From assembly GCF_003254395.2 (NCBI RefSeq), contig NC_037647.1:5134752-5198751 (forward strand): a DNA stretch of 64,000 nt. The letters are read 5' to 3'. Every line of letters begins with the position of its first letter. The stretch's first letter is position 1. The stretch is from Apis mellifera. Taxonomy: Eukaryota; Arthropoda; Insecta; Hymenoptera; Apidae. Below are positions 61,067-64,000 of this stretch, in pieces. Below the pieces are notes generated by a model that worked only from the letters and a program-made list of their open reading frames with translations, had not been told where the DNA came from and searched no databases. A program made the translations under genes and the position numbers.

Positions 61067-61133
61067 CCAGACATCTTTAAGACGTTCGACGAGATTTAAA
61101 AACGAACTCCATAATAGACATCTTTTAGACGTC
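61067..61133 (+). repeat. Right arm plus a direct repeat (AGACATCTTT(A/T)AGACGT)
   Basis: AGACATCTTTAAGACGT (61,069-61,085) is repeated as AGACATCTTTTAGACGT (61,116-61,132), 47 nt apart with one difference. The first is also the right arm of the long-range stem with 60,660-60,677, so two sites could compete for the same partner. Confidence 0.75.
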
Positions 61134-61495
61134 GTGCGCTGTCTGGGACGAGTTGCACGCAGCGGTGCTCACGAGTTATGCGAGAAAGCGCGAGCTGGTA
61201 ACCGCTGGTAGCCGCAGAGATCCCACGAAGAATTTAACGAGCCACACTGTAGAACATTCCTTCGGACGCTTTCTTTTCTGGGCGTTCCCGATCGTACCCT
61301 TGTCTTGCGCGTAACAGCGATTTATCAATCGCGGAAAACCGTCCGTAGAATCGCGATCGGATCGCGGTTTATCGTGAATTTATCCATGGGAGTGCAAGGA
61401 GGAGACCTTCTGATGACCTTTGCATGGCTGTTGTTCCTATCGCCAGTCTAAGTTTCCGTATTATATTATTCTATGATTGTGATGCCAATATTAAC

Positions 61496-61498
<3 letters not shown>

Positions 61499-61570
<72 letters not shown>
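61499..61570. repeat. (AT)n microsatellite, about 36 units
   Basis: An uninterrupted AT run. It is very likely variable between individuals and, if transcribed, self-complementary. Confidence 0.97.
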
Positions 61571-61573
<3 letters not shown>

Positions 61574-61808
61574 CGGGAACTTGAATTGGCGATGCTCGAA
61601 GTGAGTGAAAAGTGAATTAAATCGATATTACGATTACGATCGATCGATATGTTCCGTCGATAAGTTCACGATGATATTATAATAGGTTAAGGAGGCGAGC
61701 AGAGATCGCCATTTATTTTTTTATTCTCGTGATTAATTATTTCTCGTTCGATGTCAATTGGTCGAGGCCGTTCGAAGGAGGGTAAAGTGATATAATGATG
61801 GAACGATT

Positions 61809-61843
61809 AATAAAGGAGAAAAAAGAAATAAATAATAAATAAA
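61809..61843 (+). terminator. Cluster of AATAAA poly(A) signals
   Basis: AATAAA at 61,809-61,814, 61,827-61,832, 61,834-61,839 and 61,838-61,843, with a G-rich stretch (AAGGGGGAAT) just after. This is the densest signal downstream of the zinc-finger stop. Confidence 0.45.
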
Positions 61844-61850
61844 TAAGGGG

Positions 61851-62149
61851 GAATAAGTTCCAACGAACTGCCTTCGAATGATTGATCAATTGATTTCGGA
61901 CGAGAATATATAGTCGAATCGTCGATCGACAGTGGGTGCACGATACGATTCAGTTATCTCGCGATACGAGAACTCGGTGAAATTGTTGTTCCTAAGACGA
62001 CTTATTGCTGTTTCAAAACGAGGGACCACGTCGACGATGATAGCGCACAATATTGATCGATATTTAATACCGCTACGAGATATTAACGTTGATGATATTT
62101 TTACAAAGAAGATTCTTCTTCATCTTCTTGCTCTTTCCATTTCTTCATT

Positions 62150-62195
<46 letters not shown>

Positions 62196-63060
62196 TTTCT
62201 GTCTTTGTTATATTTTTCTCTCTCTCTCTCTCCTCTTTTTTTATTTTACATACACACGTATACATTTATACACACACACACAGAGAGACACATATTAGAC
62301 TAGAGGAGGTAACGTAGAATCGGTAAGTAATCAGAGAGAGAGATATATAATGTTTAGAAGTAATTAGTAGCACGAGCTGTGATTTAGATACATACTCAAC
62401 GCGCGAGGGCCACGATCGACCCTGGTTCACAGGCGATCGCGTGTCACGCCGTCTGTTATTCGTAAGAGAGTGAAAGCGAGACCGTTCAAACGCACGATTT
62501 TGCGAAGAATTTAACCTTCGATACACAGTCTTAGAGCCGGATCGTTGTGCACGAACCTCCTTCGGATCCTATGGAAATTTCCCTTTCAGCTAGATTCCAG
62601 CTCTAGAGTCTCTGGCTCCCCTCTGTCTCCTATTCCTTTTTTTTTTTTTTTTCACCAATTACTCTGCCAATTCGGCGGGTCGAATACTGCCTGTGAGATT
62701 CCACGATGTGAAGAACCGCGCCGTTTTTTTCTTTCTTTCTTTTTATCGTATTTTATCGATATAACAACGTTTCCATTTTTTTATTCCGTCCACATTTTGA
62801 AAAACGTACGAAGTTTTTATCAAATTTGCTCAATCTTAGTTTGGATTTCTCGTTTCGATTTAGAAACGAAAGAATTGGGTGATTTGAAACTCGTTGAAAA
62901 TCATTTCCATTGACTTTTTTTAATTTCGAAATTGATTTTGAACGAAGCATACATCGATCTTTCTTTCTCGATCGTTCAGAGATGTGAACTATGAAAGGAA
63001 AGATAAAAAGAGAAGAAAGAAAGGAACGAGGTCGGTTGTCAAATAGTGATTTTTTTTTTT
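61851..63060. other. Intergenic-like sequence with CTT, CT and CA runs, no gene supported
   Basis: (CTT)n at about 62,149-62,198, (CT)n at about 62,217-62,233, (CA)n at about 62,270-62,282, GA at about 62,334-62,342 and poly-T at about 62,638-62,652. A mixed-composition part at about 62,380-62,720 has short frames only. It lies between the presumed 3' end of the zinc-finger gene and the minus-strand exon at the window edge. Confidence 0.5.
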
Positions 63061-63074
63061 TTTTGTTTTTTCAA

Positions 63075-63250
63075 AACTGGAAACTGCCTTTGACCTTTGA
63101 ACGACTGGATTTCCTTGGTCGTATCGTTTTTAAACAATGAAGAATCAACGATCGGTTAATCGGCGCGGTTCCCTCAGTGTTCAAAGTCGCGATGCTCATT
63201 GTCCTTTCGTGTTCACAGCCGTAAATCCTGTTCTCCACCAGAACAAGTAA
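63075..63250. promoter_or_regulatory. Mixed-composition block with nuclear-receptor-like site
   Basis: TGACCTTTGAAC (63,091-63,102) is a DR1-like site; read with the preceding GCCTT it offers overlapping half sites. A minus-strand frame of 64 codons (63,071-63,265) covers the block without a recognisable domain; it could be an exon of the minus-strand gene starting at the window edge, but I see no proof. Confidence 0.3.
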
Positions 63251-63431
63251 TAAGTTCTTGTCCAATTTATATCAAGATATTAAAAAATTATCTCTTATCT
63301 TAAAATAAAAATCTAAGATAGATATTTTATTTATCCGCGATCTAAATTATATTGCAAATTTTTTTAAATGAGTCTTCCCCTCCAGCAAAGTTTGGATTTT
63401 TAATAATAAACTATATTGTCGTTATTATTTA

Positions 63432-63662
63432 TACAGGGTTATCAATTCATTAATATGGAAAAAGATTTATAAAATACGTGAATATACACGAAAATTTGGT
63501 AGATGAAAATCAAGTTACGTGCGAGCGATTTAAGTTTGCGTTAGTTAGAGCGAGACGGAGATAGAGATGGCGCTGCGGTAAAGATGCAACTATCTCTATC
63601 TCTCTCTCGCTCCATCATCGAAAACTTCAATTGCTGATAATTTAATAATAAAAGCCTCGATA
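63432..63662. mobile_element. Hairpin repeat family, copy C (MITE-like)
   Basis: TACAGGGTTATC starts the unit, CAAGTTAC follows, then the arm AAGTTTGCGTTAG (63,532-63,544). Inside, GAGCGAGACGGAGATAGAGAT (63,548-63,568) pairs with ATCTCTATCTCTCTCTCGCTC (about 63,591-63,611) with two mismatches over 21 bp. The core GATAGAGATGGCGCTGCGG is shared with copies A and B. The outer right arm AAAACTTCAATTG is decayed. Confidence 0.65.
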
Positions 63663-63669
63663 AATTTTT

Positions 63670-63909
63670 TTTTTTATCTTTAGCATACAAAATCCATTTT
63701 CCAAAATGGAAAAATATAGGAACAATTAATTGTTCTGTTAACTCTTAATATTCCTGAAGATCTATACATTGCTTATCGCTCGATTAATCGTGTACAAAAT
63801 TATATACGAAATCTTGACACAAAATCCCCTTCATCATATCGTCCACGTTCGATCAACAATTAACCATTTAACCAAGCAATAAAAGCGAGCAAATCAGACA
63901 AGAACTTAC
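63670..63909. other. AT-rich, probable first intron of a minus-strand gene
   Basis: It lies directly downstream (minus strand) of the donor at 63,909. No other feature. Confidence 0.4.
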
Positions 63910-64000
63910 CACTCATCCTGGTCTCTATCTCCATCCATCGATCGCTTGAAATATTCGCGCCTCTTCCTACTCCGCTTGCGCCATTGTGACGAGAGATCTA
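63910..64000 (-). CDS. Candidate first exon of a minus-strand gene, cut by the window edge
   Basis: On the minus strand the exon ends GATGAGTG|GTAAGTTC, a near-ideal donor (GT at plus positions 63,909-63,908). Three ATGs precede it. The ATG at 63,938-63,936 gives MDGDRDQDE and ends in phase 2. The ATG at 63,934-63,932 gives MEIETRMS in phase 1, in frame with a third ATG at 63,916-63,914 that has A at -3. Further upstream a separate five-codon upstream ORF (MAQAE) starts in ACAATGGCGC, a YY1-like context. This arrangement fits a promoter-proximal first exon of a gene pointing leftwards, tail-to-tail with the zinc-finger gene. No function can be given from so few residues. Confidence 0.4.

Larger units (their letters stand above)
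60098..61850 (+). other. Probable 3' UTR of the zinc-finger gene, with poly(A) signals at its end
   Basis: After the stop there is no further coding-like frame. Up to 61,800 the tract contains (CTT)n and T-runs, an AT microsatellite (61,499-61,570) and a GC-richer piece at about 61,130-61,400. Four AATAAA hexamers cluster at 61,809, 61,827, 61,834 and 61,838; an ATTAAA at 60,506 could serve a shorter form. A pair of complementary segments (60,660 and 61,067) lies inside. The extent of the UTR is inferred. Confidence 0.5.

Overview
The window looks like a piece of an insect nuclear chromosome, most likely from a bee or another hymenopteran. The background is strongly AT-rich. CpG-rich islands stand out sharply from it, and there are many short microsatellites (AT, GA, GAA/CTT, poly-T). 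Several places carry CCTAACCTAAC, which matches two units of the (TTAGG)n insect telomere motif. Splice signals are of animal type. I see no bacterial operons, rRNA, tRNA, CRISPR array or transposase gene. The species is an inference; no database was searched.

Only one protein-coding gene is certain: an uninterrupted 700-codon reading frame on the + strand (57,995-60,097). It encodes a two-finger C2H2 zinc-finger protein with polyHis, polyAla and polyGln tracts and a basic patch before the fingers. Its exon starts at a strong 3' splice site (57,818/57,819), so at least one more exon lies upstream, possibly tens of kilobases away. A long 3' UTR probably follows, up to a cluster of AATAAA hexamers near 61,810-61,843.

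The 57 kb upstream contain no convincing long coding frame and are best read as intron and/or intergenic DNA. Within them are candidate promoters or first exons: 815-1,027 (NRF-1-like palindromes, a strong-context ATG and a GTAAGT donor), 20,240-21,007, 28,260-28,818 (GTCACGTGAC flanked by inverted GCCATTAT) and 35,690-36,002 (GCGCATGCGC, then a donor). There is also a candidate 40-nt micro-exon (26,638-26,677). At the right edge a candidate first exon on the minus strand (63,910 to beyond 64,000) ends in GTAAGT, suggesting a divergent neighbouring gene. Further CpG-rich islands without genes lie at about 6.2-6.6, 12.1-12.35, 15.9-16.2, 32.04-32.45, 33.1-33.5, 44.25-44.7, 46.56-46.8, 50.8-51.2, 52.7-52.86, 55.8-56.1 and 56.7-57.2 kb. 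They are candidates for cis-regulatory elements or unannotated exons.

The second theme is local duplication. There are three tandem arrays (about 350-400 bp units at 26.9-28.26 kb, a 54-bp unit at 31.43-32.02 kb, about 170-180 bp units at 46.8-47.49 kb). There are also at least seven diverged short-range duplications, and a dispersed hairpin repeat present three times (36.74, 52.17 and 63.53 kb) with the shared core AGAGATGGCGCT. That family looks like a small non-autonomous, MITE-like element and is the best candidate here for something undescribed. Percentages and family assignments were judged by eye.
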